Notes: generated from the letters alone by a model not told the origin. DNA of 64,000 nucleotides from Caryophanales bacterium UBA784 (GCA_002297045.1 DBJE01000013.1:248001-312000), one strand, 5' to 3'; counted from the first letter of the stretch, positions 24,888 through 33,725 are shown. Program-made: numbers and translations.

Positions 24888-26483
24888 ATGGCAGATATAA
24901 CAAATAAAGTCAGAGTAAATTCATCTACTGAGCTTGAGCTTCTTGAAGCCTGTAACAAAGGGGATGTCATCAATCTGAATGAATTAGCCAAGGTGGACGT
25001 CTCTCCTCTTAGGAGAGCTATTGCGGAAGAAAAAGACAAAGTCTACCGGAACAGGCTTGCTTCCGAAAAGGAAAAATGGGAAAAAGACTCTGAGGCAAAG
25101 CTATCCAAGGAGACGATTGTCTTAAAAGACGAACAGAGCAAGAAAGAAGACAATCTGAAGAAACAGATTGCTGTTTTAAATACAGCTCTCTCTCTTCTTA
25201 AGCAGGAGAACGAAAGCAGGAAGAACAACCTTCCTAAGGAGATTTCTGCTGCAAAAATACAAAGGCAGAACGATCTTAATGAAAAGAGGAAGAACCTAGA
25301 AGCCGAAAACCAGCGTCTTACTAGGGAAAAGGATAACCTAGAAAAAAAGCAGGCCACGGAAAGGCAGCTTTCCCTAAAAGAGCAGGCTGAGAAAAGGAAG
25401 GGCGAATCCGATTCCGAACTGAAAGCAAAGGATGGGGAGATTAATTCTCTGAAAAGGGAGATTGCCCAGCTTAAGGCTGCTCATGAGGCAGAAAGGGACA
25501 AGAAGATTACCCTGATTAAAAGGGAAAAAGACAAGGATATCTCTCAGCTGAAAAACGATATCCTGAGGAAGGAAGGAGAAAGCCGAAACTCCCTTCTTCT
25601 TCAGGAGAAGAAGAGTAAGGAAGATTATCAGAAACTTCTGGATCAGTATAATTCCCTCCGGTATGAGAAATCATCCCATAATGTAAAAAGGCTTGGCGAA
25701 GGACTGGAGAAGTGGTGTAATGACGAATATCAGCATTATTCCCTTTCTGGATTCAATAACTGCCTTTGGCTAAAGGATAATGCCACTGTACGTGACGATG
25801 GCTCTCTTGGCGCAGGGGGAACTAAGGCAGACTATCTCTTTGGTGTTTTTGCAAATGAAAATGACCTAAGAGAAGTAAAGGAAACCTATGATGGGAAGAA
25901 GAATCCTTCCAGGGAAAAAGCGATGACATCTGTTGTAAGGGACAGGAAAAACGAAGATCCCAATTCCGTTAACAGAAAGACAAACGCGAGTTACTTTGCC
26001 AAGCTTGATTCGGACCGGAAAAAGAAAGGATGCGAATATGCCCTTCTTGTCTCCGAACTGGAAAGGGATAACGAAAACTATTCCTTTATCACAAAAGCCC
26101 AGGGATATGAGAAAAGGTATGTCGTACGCCCTCCCTATCTGATGACGTTCCTTGGAATGCTCTATTCCCTCACCGACCATTATCGGATTTTGCTTAATCA
26201 GAAAGGAGCAGAAGAAGTACGTTTGAAGAAAAAGCAGGAACTTCTTGATGAGTTCGATGCCTTAAAGGAAACCTATTTTGAAAAACCGCTCGCACAAAGG
26301 GAAAAGGACAGGGAAGGAATCCTAAAGAACTGTGCACAGATAGAAAAAAGTAATAATGATATCCGTACCCTCGCCAGCGAAACGCTGAATGCCAAGATCA
26401 GCAACAGGAGAAATAAGATTGAAACTTTTGAACTGAAAAAGAGGAAGACGGTTAGGAATAAAGCGGATAAGGTCGAAGAATAG
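24888..26483 (+). CDS. DUF2130 protein with long coiled coil
   Basis: 531 residues. N-terminal region (about 30-270) is an extended coiled coil rich in Lys/Glu/Leu; the C-terminal DUF2130 domain (about 280-445) contains GEGLEKWCN, GGTKADY, then the restriction-endonuclease-like core MTSVV..D.KNEDPNS and CEYALLVSELERDN, ending YVVRPPYL. Under AGG as Met the core reads DMKNED and YEKMYVVRP, the exact family consensus; codons 353 and 410 are AGG. Function of the family is unknown; the fold suggests DNA processing or nuclease activity. ATG at 24888 follows AGGGAGG with 9-base spacing. Alone in its transcript. Confidence 0.82.
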   Translation: MADITNKVRVNSSTELELLEACNKGDVINLNELAKVDVSPLRRAIAEEKDKVYRNRLASEKEKWEKDSEAKLSKETIVLKDEQSKKEDNLKKQIAVLNTALSLLKQENESRKNNLPKEISAAKIQRQNDLNEKRKNLEAENQRLTREKDNLEKKQATERQLSLKEQAEKRKGESDSELKAKDGEINSLKREIAQLKAAHEAERDKKITLIKREKDKDISQLKNDILRKEGESRNSLLLQEKKSKEDYQKLLDQYNSLRYEKSSHNVKRLGEGLEKWCNDEYQHYSLSGFNNCLWLKDNATVRDDGSLGAGGTKADYLFGVFANENDLREVKETYDGKKNPSREKAMTSVVRDRKNEDPNSVNRKTNASYFAKLDSDRKKKGCEYALLVSELERDNENYSFITKAQGYEKRYVVRPPYLMTFLGMLYSLTDHYRILLNQKGAEEVRLKKKQELLDEFDALKETYFEKPLAQREKDREGILKNCAQIEKSNNDIRTLASETLNAKISNRRNKIETFELKKRKTVRNKADKVEE

Positions 26484-26571
26484 CGGCTGTTCCGTATACC
26501 GATTGGCAGATAAAAGGCGGAAAAAGGAAACTACTGAGGGTTTTGTTTTAAGCCAAAAAATTGCGTTCACC

Positions 26572-26603
26572 AAAAAACGGTCTGCTTTTTTTGCAGACCG
26601 CTT
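26572..26603 (-). terminator. Terminator of the minus-strand lipoprotein
   Basis: GCGGTCTGC pairs with GCAGACCGT around an A-rich loop and is followed on the minus strand by TTTTTT. Confidence 0.8.
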
Positions 26604-26650
26604 ATGACTCACTATAGTCACAAGAAAAGTGAGAAGAAGCAACGATTGGA

Positions 26651-27121
26651 TTAGCCGATGATTTGCGTCTTGCCTTCGGAAATAAGCCGGTCCAGAGTAG
26701 GTTTGACTGAATCCCATATTTTCCTGATTCCCTCAGGCCTTGTAAAGTAATAGGTTTTATCATAGGCTGTTTTATCCAGAATATAGTTTTCTTTTCCAAT
26801 GTAGAGTGACCGAGTTTGCTCCCCGCTTATGGAATGAAGGGAAAAGCGATAGGTCTGCACTGGCGGATTTCCAAGCTTTGTCTCTTTTTCTTCGAAGACA
26901 GCTTCGTTTCTGATCCGATAGTCCATATTCTCAATTATGGAATTGATATCTTTAGGAAGGGTGACAGTCTGAATAGCCAAGAAATGGTTGATTTTCGCTT
27001 CTTCTCTTATTACATAGTCAAATTCGCATTTGCCAACTTCCATGCGGCTTCTTTCAAGCCCGCTTTTCTGTTGGCAGGAAAATAATAGAAGAGTAAGGAG
27101 AACGAGTTTTTTCGCTTTCAT
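26651..27121 (-). CDS. Small lipoprotein, paralogue of the one at 5562
   Basis: 156 residues with lipobox LFSC (Cys at 15) after MKAKKLVLLTLLL. Shares with the 5562 protein the blocks IQTVTLPKD, TYRFSLHSISGEQT and LYIGKENYILD at the same spacing, so they belong to one otherwise unrecognised family. The peptidase gene that should precede it survives only as a C-terminal remnant (27139-27275), so this lipoprotein is now an orphan. It still has a terminator and an intact frame. Confidence 0.6.
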   Translation of the reverse strand: MKAKKLVLLTLLLFSCQQKSGLERSRMEVGKCEFDYVIREEAKINHFLAIQTVTLPKDINSIIENMDYRIRNEAVFEEKETKLGNPPVQTYRFSLHSISGEQTRSLYIGKENYILDKTAYDKTYYFTRPEGIRKIWDSVKPTLDRLISEGKTQIIG

Positions 27122-27138
27122 TTTCTGTTAACCTCCGA

Positions 27139-27275
27139 TTATTTTGTTAGATAAACCATCTGGTTCAATTGGTCTGACTCAACATAGTAATTTCCTGGCC
27201 GGCTTCTCCAATCATAATGAGTAACCATATAATCTTGAATGTATTGGCTTCCGTGGCGAAATTGTCGAACTGATG
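27139..27275 (-). pseudogene. C-terminal remnant of the cysteine-peptidase-like gene
   Basis: On the minus strand the frame reads RHGSQYIQDYMVTHYDW, then PGNYYVESDQLNQMVYLTK and stop. The intact paralogue ends RSGSTRQNYYMVNYN, QGDYIFNDSN and FLYLTK. No start codon or catalytic domain remains upstream. It sits just before the paralogous lipoprotein gene, in the same order as in the island at 5.3-7.6 kb. Confidence 0.75.
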
Positions 27276-27693
27276 AAGAGTAATTTTAGCAAAAACATAT
27301 TCGTGTTCCTCCTTTCCGCACAAGCCTAACTAGATAGTTTGATGACAACCATTCCTAAGAGCGTCTTAATCAATGTCTTGCTGACTTTATGATAGTTGAA
27401 AAAACAACAAATTCAACATTTAAATGGAGAAAATAAAAGTGGTATATAGACATATGAGATATTAGTGTCTAGCTTTGAACAGGACTCTTAACCTATGTAT
27501 AAAAATGGTGTTTGGAATCCGTTAAAAGTCTCTACCTTATTTGTGCTTCAGAAAACGACTATATCAAGGCAGGCTTTTTCGGTTAAGCAAACTTTTTCTG
27601 CTATAAACTTAAGTCAATGTGATTAGCTGTCTTTCTGACTAAGAATCCGGGCAAGGCTTATTCATTTCATTGTTTGAATGATAATGATGCATC
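27276..27693. other. Intergenic, AT-rich, no gene seen
   Basis: About 420 bases without a coding frame, tRNA or clear repeat; probably the eroded body of the second peptidase cassette. Confidence 0.45.
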
Positions 27694-27723
27694 AAAAAAG
27701 GCAGGATCTTAATCCCGCCTTTG
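27694..27723. terminator. Bidirectional terminator
   Basis: AAAGGCAGGAT and ATCCCGCCTTT pair across CTTA with one mismatch; A-run on the left serves the minus-strand fic-like gene. Confidence 0.8.
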
Positions 27724-27736
27724 CACTGGCTTGTTC

Positions 27737-28432
27737 TTAGTCCACGTAAGGAAGGGAGGAGTCTTTCAGGAAGCAGTTTTCGTAAATGAATTCTTTTAGA
27801 TTTTCTGCGTTCTCACTCTTATAGTAGGAGAGGAGAAGGTGGAGGAACTTATCGTTCCATTCCGGACGGATAGAGAAGATTCCCTGTCCATGCCGGAGAA
27901 GGAACTGATTGCAGAGCAGGTTCGCACTCCGTTTATTCCCGTCATAGAAGACTTCACTCTTCCTCAGGTAACAATAGAGGTCAAGACCTCGCTCTACATA
28001 GGTCTTTTTGCTTTCGACAATATCGCGGATTTTGTTGTTCACTTCATAGGAGTCTGGGATTTCCGGCGCATAGTCCGTTCCGGTAATGGTGACAAAGGAA
28101 TTACGGATTCTGCCACCGTCATGGCTGACTCCTCTTCCGTTGATGATTCGGTTGAGTTCACATAATGTCGCAAGGTCGGTCGGCTTATCGATGATGTCTT
28201 CGTCTTTCAGACGGCAATAGGCGGTTTTGAGATTTTTAATCTTTAATAGTCCGATAGGGTAAGGCTTTGTCGGGTCCTTTCCTCCAAGAATGAAGTCTCT
28301 TGCTTCGACATAGGTCAGCCGTTCTCCTTCTAGGTAGGCTGCATTATAGACTAGGTCGACAAGATTATCGTCAATCAGCTTTCTTCTCTGCTCTTCGCTC
28401 CTTGGTTGCTGGTCCCGATACAACTGAATCAT
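27737..28432 (-). CDS. Fic-domain protein with altered active-site motif
   Basis: 231 residues. The Fic core is visible as SEVFYDGNKRSANLLCN. Canonical Fic enzymes have HxFx[D/E]GN[G/K]R; here the catalytic His is replaced by Glu (SEVF), while the Asp-Gly-Asn-Lys-Arg anion-binding part is intact. A helix NAAYLEGERLT recalls the inhibitory S/TxxxE[G/N] helix of class II Fic proteins but has Ala instead of Ser/Thr. The protein might therefore be inactive as an AMP transferase, use other chemistry, or belong to a variant subfamily. AAAGGAG lies 10 bases upstream of the ATG. Single gene with its own promoter and terminator. Confidence 0.8.
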   Translation of the reverse strand: MIQLYRDQQPRSEEQRRKLIDDNLVDLVYNAAYLEGERLTYVEARDFILGGKDPTKPYPIGLLKIKNLKTAYCRLKDEDIIDKPTDLATLCELNRIINGRGVSHDGGRIRNSFVTITGTDYAPEIPDSYEVNNKIRDIVESKKTYVERGLDLYCYLRKSEVFYDGNKRSANLLCNQFLLRHGQGIFSIRPEWNDKFLHLLLSYYKSENAENLKEFIYENCFLKDSSLPYVD

Positions 28433-28476
28433 TTTGGTTTTGCTCCTTTCTTCCTTTGGACTAAGGTTCTAGTTGT

Positions 28477-28504
28477 ATTATAAAGTAAATTAAAGCGCTT
28501 TCAA
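28477..28504 (-). promoter_or_regulatory. Promoter of the fic-like gene with cre-like palindrome
   Basis: Minus strand TTGAAA, 16-base spacer, TATAAT. The palindrome AAAGCGCTTT (28493-28502) overlaps the -35 and fits 13 of 14 positions of the CcpA catabolite-response consensus. Confidence 0.6.
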
Positions 28505-28623
28505 AGAGAAATTTTAAGAATTAAAGAAAAAGGATTTGTTATTGATAAACTCTTATTTATCTAGGTTTTATAAAGTTTTCTATCTTGTGTTCTCTTTGAA
28601 GGAAAGAAGTGAAAAGCCGAAGA

Positions 28624-28652
28624 AGAAAACAGCGCTTTCAGCGCCGTTTTCT
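28624..28652. terminator. Bidirectional terminator overlapping a stop codon
   Basis: AAAACAGCGC and GCGCCGTTTT pair with one mismatch around TTTCA; on the minus strand the stem includes the stop codon of the Gx-transporter gene. Confidence 0.75.
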
Positions 28653-29174
28653 TTCCCTTGTGCGGAAGGAGGATGGGATTTTCTTTAAGAGAAGGGCGTT
28701 AATTATGGCCCTTACGATTCCAGTAAGCAGAGAGAGCGGACCAAGGATGCAGATATAGTAGAAAATATAAGGAGTCGAGAAGAACAAGGCATAGGCAATA
28801 AGCTGTCCTATGGTGTGGAAGAGGGAACCGAATAGGGAAACTGAATAAATCGAAGGGCGGACGAGATAATAAAGGATAAGGGAAATAGTGGTACAAAGAA
28901 TTGTTCCGGAGAGTGACATGAAGAAGTTGATGCCAAAGCCGGAGGAAATCAAAGGTACGAGCATTACCTTAACCCTCCTGACAAAGACATAGCTGATTCC
29001 TCCATAATAATAAAGAACGAACAAAGTGACGATATTGGCTAGTCCTAGCCGAAAGCCGGGGACTGGGAGAAAAGAGGGAATCAGGGATTCAAGAAAATGA
29101 AGACCGACGGAGAGAGCAATCCTCCTAGCCAAAGATACCCTTCGGATAGTGCTGATATGGAATCTTGTTTTCAT
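28638..29174 (-). CDS. Gx-transporter family membrane protein (EetB-like)
   Basis: 178 residues, five or six membrane helices. Family marks: LHFLESLIPSFLPVPGFRLGLANIV near the N-terminus, then FFMSLSGTI and FGSLFHTIGQLIAYAL. These proteins were long mislabelled heptaprenyl diphosphate synthase component I; related genes sit beside flavin/quinone redox genes, and as I recall the EetB protein of the Listeria extracellular electron transfer locus is of this type. AGG pairs in the first helix become Met-Met and make it hydrophobic. It is 5 bases from the NusG_II gene upstream on the same strand, which supports a functional pair. Confidence 0.78.
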   Translation of the reverse strand: MKTRFHISTIRRVSLARRIALSVGLHFLESLIPSFLPVPGFRLGLANIVTLFVLYYYGGISYVFVRRVKVMLVPLISSGFGINFFMSLSGTILCTTISLILYYLVRPSIYSVSLFGSLFHTIGQLIAYALFFSTPYIFYYICILGPLSLLTGIVRAIINALLLKKIPSSFRTRERKRR

Positions 29175-29179
29175 ATTAT

Positions 29180-29704
29180 TCAGTTATCAAACTCCGGGAA
29201 TCCGCCTTTTACCGAGATGATCCTTGCCTGCCTCCTATTGGGAAGGCAGACAATCGGAGTGTAGGTACTATAAATCCGTCCCTGCTTTGAACAGTCGTGG
29301 TCCTTGCAAAACACTTCATCGTGCAGTACCTGGATGGAATAATCACTGTAGAGGGTGAAGGTGATGCCTTTGCCGTAAAAGGCAAAATAATTTCCTTCCC
29401 CAAGATAGAGTGGTCCGTCTTCTTTGACAAAAGCGACTTTTTTCTCTCCGGAAGAGGGAAAAGAGATGTTCGTATTCTTCAGTGGATCGTTCTTGTCGTA
29501 AAGGAGGGTGTTCTGATATTTAATCTGGACAAAAAGCGAATCGTTATCTGCTTTTGGCTTAGAGTAGAAGCTGACAAGAAAAACAGCTGCAATAATAAGA
29601 AGCGAGATAAGAAAAAGGGTTCCGTCTTTAATCGGATGAGGGATGAGGCTCTTTTTCAGTCTATCCGATTCTGTTTCCGGCTGGTTGATTTCTTTGTTTT
29701 TCAT
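29180..29704 (-). CDS. NusG domain II protein (EetA-like), membrane-anchored
   Basis: 174 residues: a short cytoplasmic start, one membrane segment (LFLISLLIIAAVFLVSF) and an extracytoplasmic NusG_II domain with the family Cys pattern EVFCKDHDCSKQGRI and IVCLPN. These domains accompany Gx transporters and FMN-binding proteins and are part of the Listeria-type electron transfer locus (EetA, from memory). The AGG codons after CLPN change charged residues into Met, matching the hydrophobic strand of relatives. Start set at 29704 because a TATAAT lies 6 bases upstream; the earlier ATG would fall inside that promoter. Confidence 0.75.
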   Translation of the reverse strand: MKNKEINQPETESDRLKKSLIPHPIKDGTLFLISLLIIAAVFLVSFYSKPKADNDSLFVQIKYQNTLLYDKNDPLKNTNISFPSSGEKKVAFVKEDGPLYLGEGNYFAFYGKGITFTLYSDYSIQVLHDEVFCKDHDCSKQGRIYSTYTPIVCLPNRRQARIISVKGGFPEFDN

Positions 29705-29710
29705 GACAAT

Positions 29711-29716
29711 ATTATA
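29711..29716 (-). promoter_or_regulatory. -10 box giving a leaderless NusG_II transcript
   Basis: TATAAT on the minus strand ends 6 bases before the ATG at 29704, so the message would start at or next to the initiation codon. Confidence 0.55.
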
Positions 29717-29787
29717 CGCATAAGCCAAAGAAAAAAGAAAAATCCTTCCGGATGTAACGCTTTTTATACATCAATAATGGCTCATGG

Positions 29788-29796
29788 TGCTATAGT
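29788..29796 (+). promoter_or_regulatory. Extended -10 of the YwaF-like gene
   Basis: TGCTATAGT, about 44 bases before the start codon; GGAGGG lies in between. Confidence 0.45.
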
Positions 29797-29839
29797 AATG
29801 AAGAATAAGCCAATCCTTAATTGCTCGGAGGGACAAGAG

Positions 29840-30646
29840 ATGTGGACAAGCCAGCCTAAGAAATTCGGAGCCCTTCATCTTACCTTTCTTTTCCTTATCG
29901 TAATCAGGATGGGAATCAGTATCTTTTTCGGCTACCATTGCCAGGGAGAGAAAAATAAAAAGAAACGGGATCTCATCCTTTCTGCAACTGGGATTTTTCT
30001 TGTCCTTTTTGAAATTGCCAAGATTATCTTTGTCGTTGTGATTCATCAGGCGGATTTCTCCCTTCTTCCTCTTCAGCTTTGTTCGACGGCCCTTCTTATC
30101 CTTCCTCTCCCTTACTTTCTTCCTGATGGAAGATTCAAGGACTGTGTATATGGATATCTGGCCTTTGTCAGGACCACGGCCGGGATTTCCTATTTTGTCA
30201 ATCCAACGACTTTGATAACTCCTCGCTATATCTTCAATTGCCTTCATTCCGGAATCTACCATCTTGTCATTATATCGTCTGGGACGTTTCTGTTTATTTC
30301 AATGGAAAGGTACCGAAAGAAAGGAATTTCCTATTATCTGAAATCTTTCCCTCTTTTTGTTTCTTTTTCCCTTGTTGCCATCCTGGCTAACACCATAGCG
30401 ATTAGACTTGATCCTAAAACGAATCTGGATTTTTTCTTTCTGATGCCCAAAGGCCCAGCAACGATCCCTCTCCTCGATACAAGGATTAAGCCCAAAGTTC
30501 CCTTTGCCTGCTATTACCTTATTTATTTAGCTTGCTTCTTTATGAGGAATTTTGTTCCTTTTGGTGTTTTCCACAGGTTGAATTTCATCGTAGAGCAGGC
30601 TCAGAAGAAGAACGCGGGGAACAATATCCAGAAGGCAGATTCCTGA
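29840..30646 (+). CDS. YwaF/TMEM164-like integral membrane protein
   Basis: 268 residues with about seven membrane segments. The core LLPLQLCSTALLILPLPYFL, then a conserved-type YLAFVRTTAGISYFVNP and NCLHSGIYHLVIISSGTF, resembles the YwaF family, whose Cys/His pair has been linked to acyl transfer in the animal homologue TMEM164. The biochemical role in bacteria is not known to me. The ATG at 29840 has GGAGGG 7 bases upstream; earlier in-frame ATGs lack this. It is divergent from the EetA/EetB-like pair and precedes the flavin lipoprotein. Confidence 0.6.
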   Translation: MWTSQPKKFGALHLTFLFLIVIRMGISIFFGYHCQGEKNKKKRDLILSATGIFLVLFEIAKIIFVVVIHQADFSLLPLQLCSTALLILPLPYFLPDGRFKDCVYGYLAFVRTTAGISYFVNPTTLITPRYIFNCLHSGIYHLVIISSGTFLFISMERYRKKGISYYLKSFPLFVSFSLVAILANTIAIRLDPKTNLDFFFLMPKGPATIPLLDTRIKPKVPFACYYLIYLACFFMRNFVPFGVFHRLNFIVEQAQKKNAGNNIQKADS

Positions 30647-30712
30647 TTTCCATCGACGAAACCAGGCCAAAGAAATCACTTTTTAAGCAAAAAGGCGCCA
30701 ATATTTTCCTTT

Positions 30713-30752
30713 TGTAGTAGAATGGGACGCAATCAGTTATTCCGATAACTGA
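30713..30752 (+). promoter_or_regulatory. Promoter and 5' stem-loop before the first flavin lipoprotein
   Basis: -10 box TAGAAT at 30718-30723; the transcript would begin near 30730 and at once form the perfect hairpin TCAGTTAT-TCCG-ATAACTGA (30733-30752). GGAGG follows before the ATG at 30781. Confidence 0.55.
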
Positions 30753-30780
30753 TGGCATGACCATTGGAGGTTTATCAGAG

Positions 30781-32349
30781 ATGAAGAAGAATACTTTGCT
30801 GTTCAGTTCTGTTTTAGCTTTAAGTCTGTTTGGCTGTGCACCGCGCGGAGGAAGCCTTTCTTCTGCCTCAGAGAGTACAACTATGCAGCCGTCCGGGACA
30901 ATTGTAGATGGAATCCGTGTTGCCTATTCTAGGCATGGAAGCTACCTTCTCCGTGCCGAAGTCCAGATTCAAAATGAGGTTGCCAAATCTGTACATTTCG
31001 ATGAGGTCGTTTTTTCTGCCTCACCGGATTCGAGCGGAAATTCAATCGCCAAGGCAGTTGATCAAAAAGAAGGCGATAACGTCATTGCCTTAACTACGGG
31101 AAAAGATGATAAGGTAACGACTACTTATTATGCAAAGTACCTCACGGTAAACGGAAAAACCTATACTGCCTCGGTTAGCGAAGGCAAGCTTTTCTATAAA
31201 AATGGTGACGAAGATTATGATGTCCTTGCCAAAGGATATACAAGCCAACAGGACAGGGCCAAACTTTATCATGTTCTGACCACAAACTATGCCTTTGGTT
31301 CCGATAAGGACGGAAAGGAAATCGAGGGACTTGTGGCTCCGATTTATTCAAAGGCCAGCAATAGTTCCACCTATTGGCCTTCCGGTGTATATGGATTAGG
31401 CTGGAAGGCAAATATTGCCAAGATTGAGAAAGCCCTTGTAGGCAAAGATCTTTCTAAGGTCTCTTCCGACTATAAGAAAGCGTCCGACTCGGCAAAGTCG
31501 AAGACTGGATTTGTCGACAATGTCGACACCGGTGCCACTATTTCTTCTTTCAAGTCCTATATTACAACAGCCGCAAGTGCATTCACCGGTGAATCCCGTG
31601 TCGTTGAACAATTCGGATTAGATCATAATAATTGCTTCTCCCGTACTGAACTTGTTGTCGGCGAGGACAATAAGGTTGTCTATGCCAACATCAATGAAAC
31701 CAATCAATTCCTTTCTAGGCTTGCCCAGAGAAATTCCGATACGGGAAACGATGCTCCTATTGTCCGATTCCATACCGATGCGACGGATAAAGCCGAGGAA
31801 GTCAACAATTATTATTCCCAGTTTGTTTCGGTCAACGGAAAAGTCTGGACCGGAACAGCAAAAGATAAGGCGGCAAGCCGGGAATATGTCACCTATTCTA
31901 GCGGAAACGATCAAGATGCCCTGGCTTACTATTCTTCCAGTGCCTATTTGGCTAATGAGTACTATAATGCCCAGTTCCTGAATCTGATTTCTATTGCCAA
32001 GGATGCCAATGGCTCCGCTTCTTCCGACAAGGTGACCTATGGAAACAGGACTGCCACGAAAGCCGAAAACGGAAACAACTATTGGACTACCGGCCATGGT
32101 GCACCGGAAGACAAAAAACCGGATAACTATGCGACTTGGTGGAAATGGAATGTCGCTGCAGTCGAGAATGCCTTTGTCGGACTTGATTTTACAAGTCTGA
32201 CTAAGGATAGTGCGGTCACTTCTCAGACCGCAGATGCTGACGGACACAAGTATGTCTCCATTAACGGGGTTAAGACTGGCGCTTCTAGGAGCGAAACGAA
32301 GAGCTATGTCCAGTTTGCCCATGAAGCGTATGCTTATTTGGTTAAGTAG
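30781..32349 (+). CDS. Lipoprotein with two FMN-binding-like domains
   Basis: 522 residues, lipobox LFGC (Cys at 18-19) then a Ser-rich linker. Two similar halves each end in a flavinylation-type motif: VDTGATISSFKSY near residue 257 and VKTGASRSETKSY near 502, matching the [S/T]GA[S/T]xS site where ApbE attaches FMN to a Thr or Ser. Both halves have the W-K-W/N-I-A..E.ALVG helix before the motif. It probably sits on the outer face of the membrane as an electron carrier for the Rnf set that follows (68 bases downstream). An unrelated role is possible, since the domains are divergent. Confidence 0.7.
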   Translation: MKKNTLLFSSVLALSLFGCAPRGGSLSSASESTTMQPSGTIVDGIRVAYSRHGSYLLRAEVQIQNEVAKSVHFDEVVFSASPDSSGNSIAKAVDQKEGDNVIALTTGKDDKVTTTYYAKYLTVNGKTYTASVSEGKLFYKNGDEDYDVLAKGYTSQQDRAKLYHVLTTNYAFGSDKDGKEIEGLVAPIYSKASNSSTYWPSGVYGLGWKANIAKIEKALVGKDLSKVSSDYKKASDSAKSKTGFVDNVDTGATISSFKSYITTAASAFTGESRVVEQFGLDHNNCFSRTELVVGEDNKVVYANINETNQFLSRLAQRNSDTGNDAPIVRFHTDATDKAEEVNNYYSQFVSVNGKVWTGTAKDKAASREYVTYSSGNDQDALAYYSSSAYLANEYYNAQFLNLISIAKDANGSASSDKVTYGNRTATKAENGNNYWTTGHGAPEDKKPDNYATWWKWNVAAVENAFVGLDFTSLTKDSAVTSQTADADGHKYVSINGVKTGASRSETKSYVQFAHEAYAYLVK

Positions 32350-32416
32350 TTTTTTGCCTTACCATGGTCTCTCCATGGGTCAGGCCTCGTCTAGATATTA
32401 AATTGAGGTGAATCAA

Positions 32417-33721
32417 ATGTTTCATTTATTCCGTTCTGATGAATCCGCCCACATTCCAGGATATAAGGAGCAGACGAGGAATCTTCCTGTCTGCTCCTAT
32501 GATCCGGAGTTTGTCTATATTCCCTGTGTGGATAATCATGGTAATCCCCTTATTAACGCCCTTCCAATCTCCTCTTCCGTTAAGAAGGGAACGCTCTTAG
32601 GCCTTCGTGCACCGGATGATTTTCCTATCTATTCTTCCGTCTCCGGAAAAATCGAAGGTAGGCAGAAGAGGGTAAGGTCCTCTGGCAGAATCAGGGATTG
32701 CTTTGTTATCCGTAACGACCACAAGGGAGAATGGGATACCCTTACTCCCTTAAAGCCGGCAAACGAAGTTTCCAGAGAGGAAATCATCAACGCCATTAAG
32801 AAGAGCGGCGTCATCGGATTTGGCGGAGCAGGTTTTCCTACTTACCGGAAGTTCAATTCCGGTAAGGAATGCGATGTCTTAATCCTTAATGCCATCGAGT
32901 GCGAACCTTTCCTTACTACCGACTATGTCTATGGTGCAAAGGAGTGTGAATATGCCTTCCTTGCCATCCCTTATCTTCTTAAGGCAAGCGGTGCGAAGAA
33001 GGTTGTCTTCTGCACGAAGAAGGATAAGCCTGCCCTTATCGATGCCTGCGGGAAATGGAAGGCGAAGTACCCTTCTCTTCCTGTCGAGCTTGTGTTGGCC
33101 AAGGATGCCTATCCTAGGGGGTATGAGCGCAACCTTGTCACTTTAGTTACCGGCAAGGAGTATGCCCACATTCCGATTGAGGCTCAGGCCATCGTCGACA
33201 ATATTTTCACTTTTATTTCCTTAGGCCGCTACTTCACGGAGGGAAAGAGTGCAGACTTACGTTGCATCACCGTATCCGGTGAAGTAAGCAAACCAAGGAA
33301 TATTTTGACTCCTTATGGAGTCTATGCCTTGGACCTTCTGCAAAGGGCAGGATACAAAAACGATTCGTCTCTTAAGATTTTAAACGGCGGTCCAAGGAAC
33401 GGAAACGTCCTTGATGACGAAAAGTTCGTTCTGCTTCAGCAGGCCGATGGGATTACGGTAAGGAAAAAGTCGTCTTACCGGGCAGAGCCCTGCTGGCATT
33501 GCGGAAACTGCGCGGAAGCCTGCCCTAGGGACCTTCAGCCTGTGCAGATTCAGATGGCCTACAAGGCAAACGATCTTCAGCGCAGGATTGAACTGAATGC
33601 CGATAGGTGCGTAGGATGTGGACTTTGTTCTTATTCCTGCCCAAGCCGGATTGAAGTCAGCCAGCATGTCAGGGCCGCTAAGGCCTTAGTCATCAAGGCG
33701 AGGAAGGAGGCAAAGAAGTAA
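32417..33721 (+). CDS. rnfC: Rnf complex subunit C, first set
   Basis: 434-residue peripheral subunit that accepts electrons from NADH. N-terminal sandwich domain, glycine loop GVIGFGGAGFPTYRKF, NAIECEPFLTTDY, SLBB region, and two [4Fe-4S] motifs CWHCGNCAEACP and CVGCGLCSYSCPS. AGG codons at 33395-33397 and 33527-33529 fall at the conserved Met of GGPM.G and CPM.L.P, strong evidence for AGG as Met. The ATG at 32417 is preferred to GTG at 32408 because GAGGTG lies just before it. First gene of the C-D-G-E-A operon. Confidence 0.93.
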   Translation: MFHLFRSDESAHIPGYKEQTRNLPVCSYDPEFVYIPCVDNHGNPLINALPISSSVKKGTLLGLRAPDDFPIYSSVSGKIEGRQKRVRSSGRIRDCFVIRNDHKGEWDTLTPLKPANEVSREEIINAIKKSGVIGFGGAGFPTYRKFNSGKECDVLILNAIECEPFLTTDYVYGAKECEYAFLAIPYLLKASGAKKVVFCTKKDKPALIDACGKWKAKYPSLPVELVLAKDAYPRGYERNLVTLVTGKEYAHIPIEAQAIVDNIFTFISLGRYFTEGKSADLRCITVSGEVSKPRNILTPYGVYALDLLQRAGYKNDSSLKILNGGPRNGNVLDDEKFVLLQQADGITVRKKSSYRAEPCWHCGNCAEACPRDLQPVQIQMAYKANDLQRRIELNADRCVGCGLCSYSCPSRIEVSQHVRAAKALVIKARKEAKK

Positions 33722-33725
33722 CATT

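Noticed and set aside
29297..29839. An N-terminal extension of the YwaF-like protein back to 29297.
   Set aside because: It would run antisense through the NusG_II gene; the ATG at 29840 has a good ribosome-binding site.
33676..33700. A possible counterexample to AGG as Met: AGG in QHV_AAKA at the end of the first RnfC, near a column often occupied by Arg.
   Set aside because: The column is weakly conserved, the second RnfC shifts its Arg by one place, and the many invariant Met positions outweigh this site.
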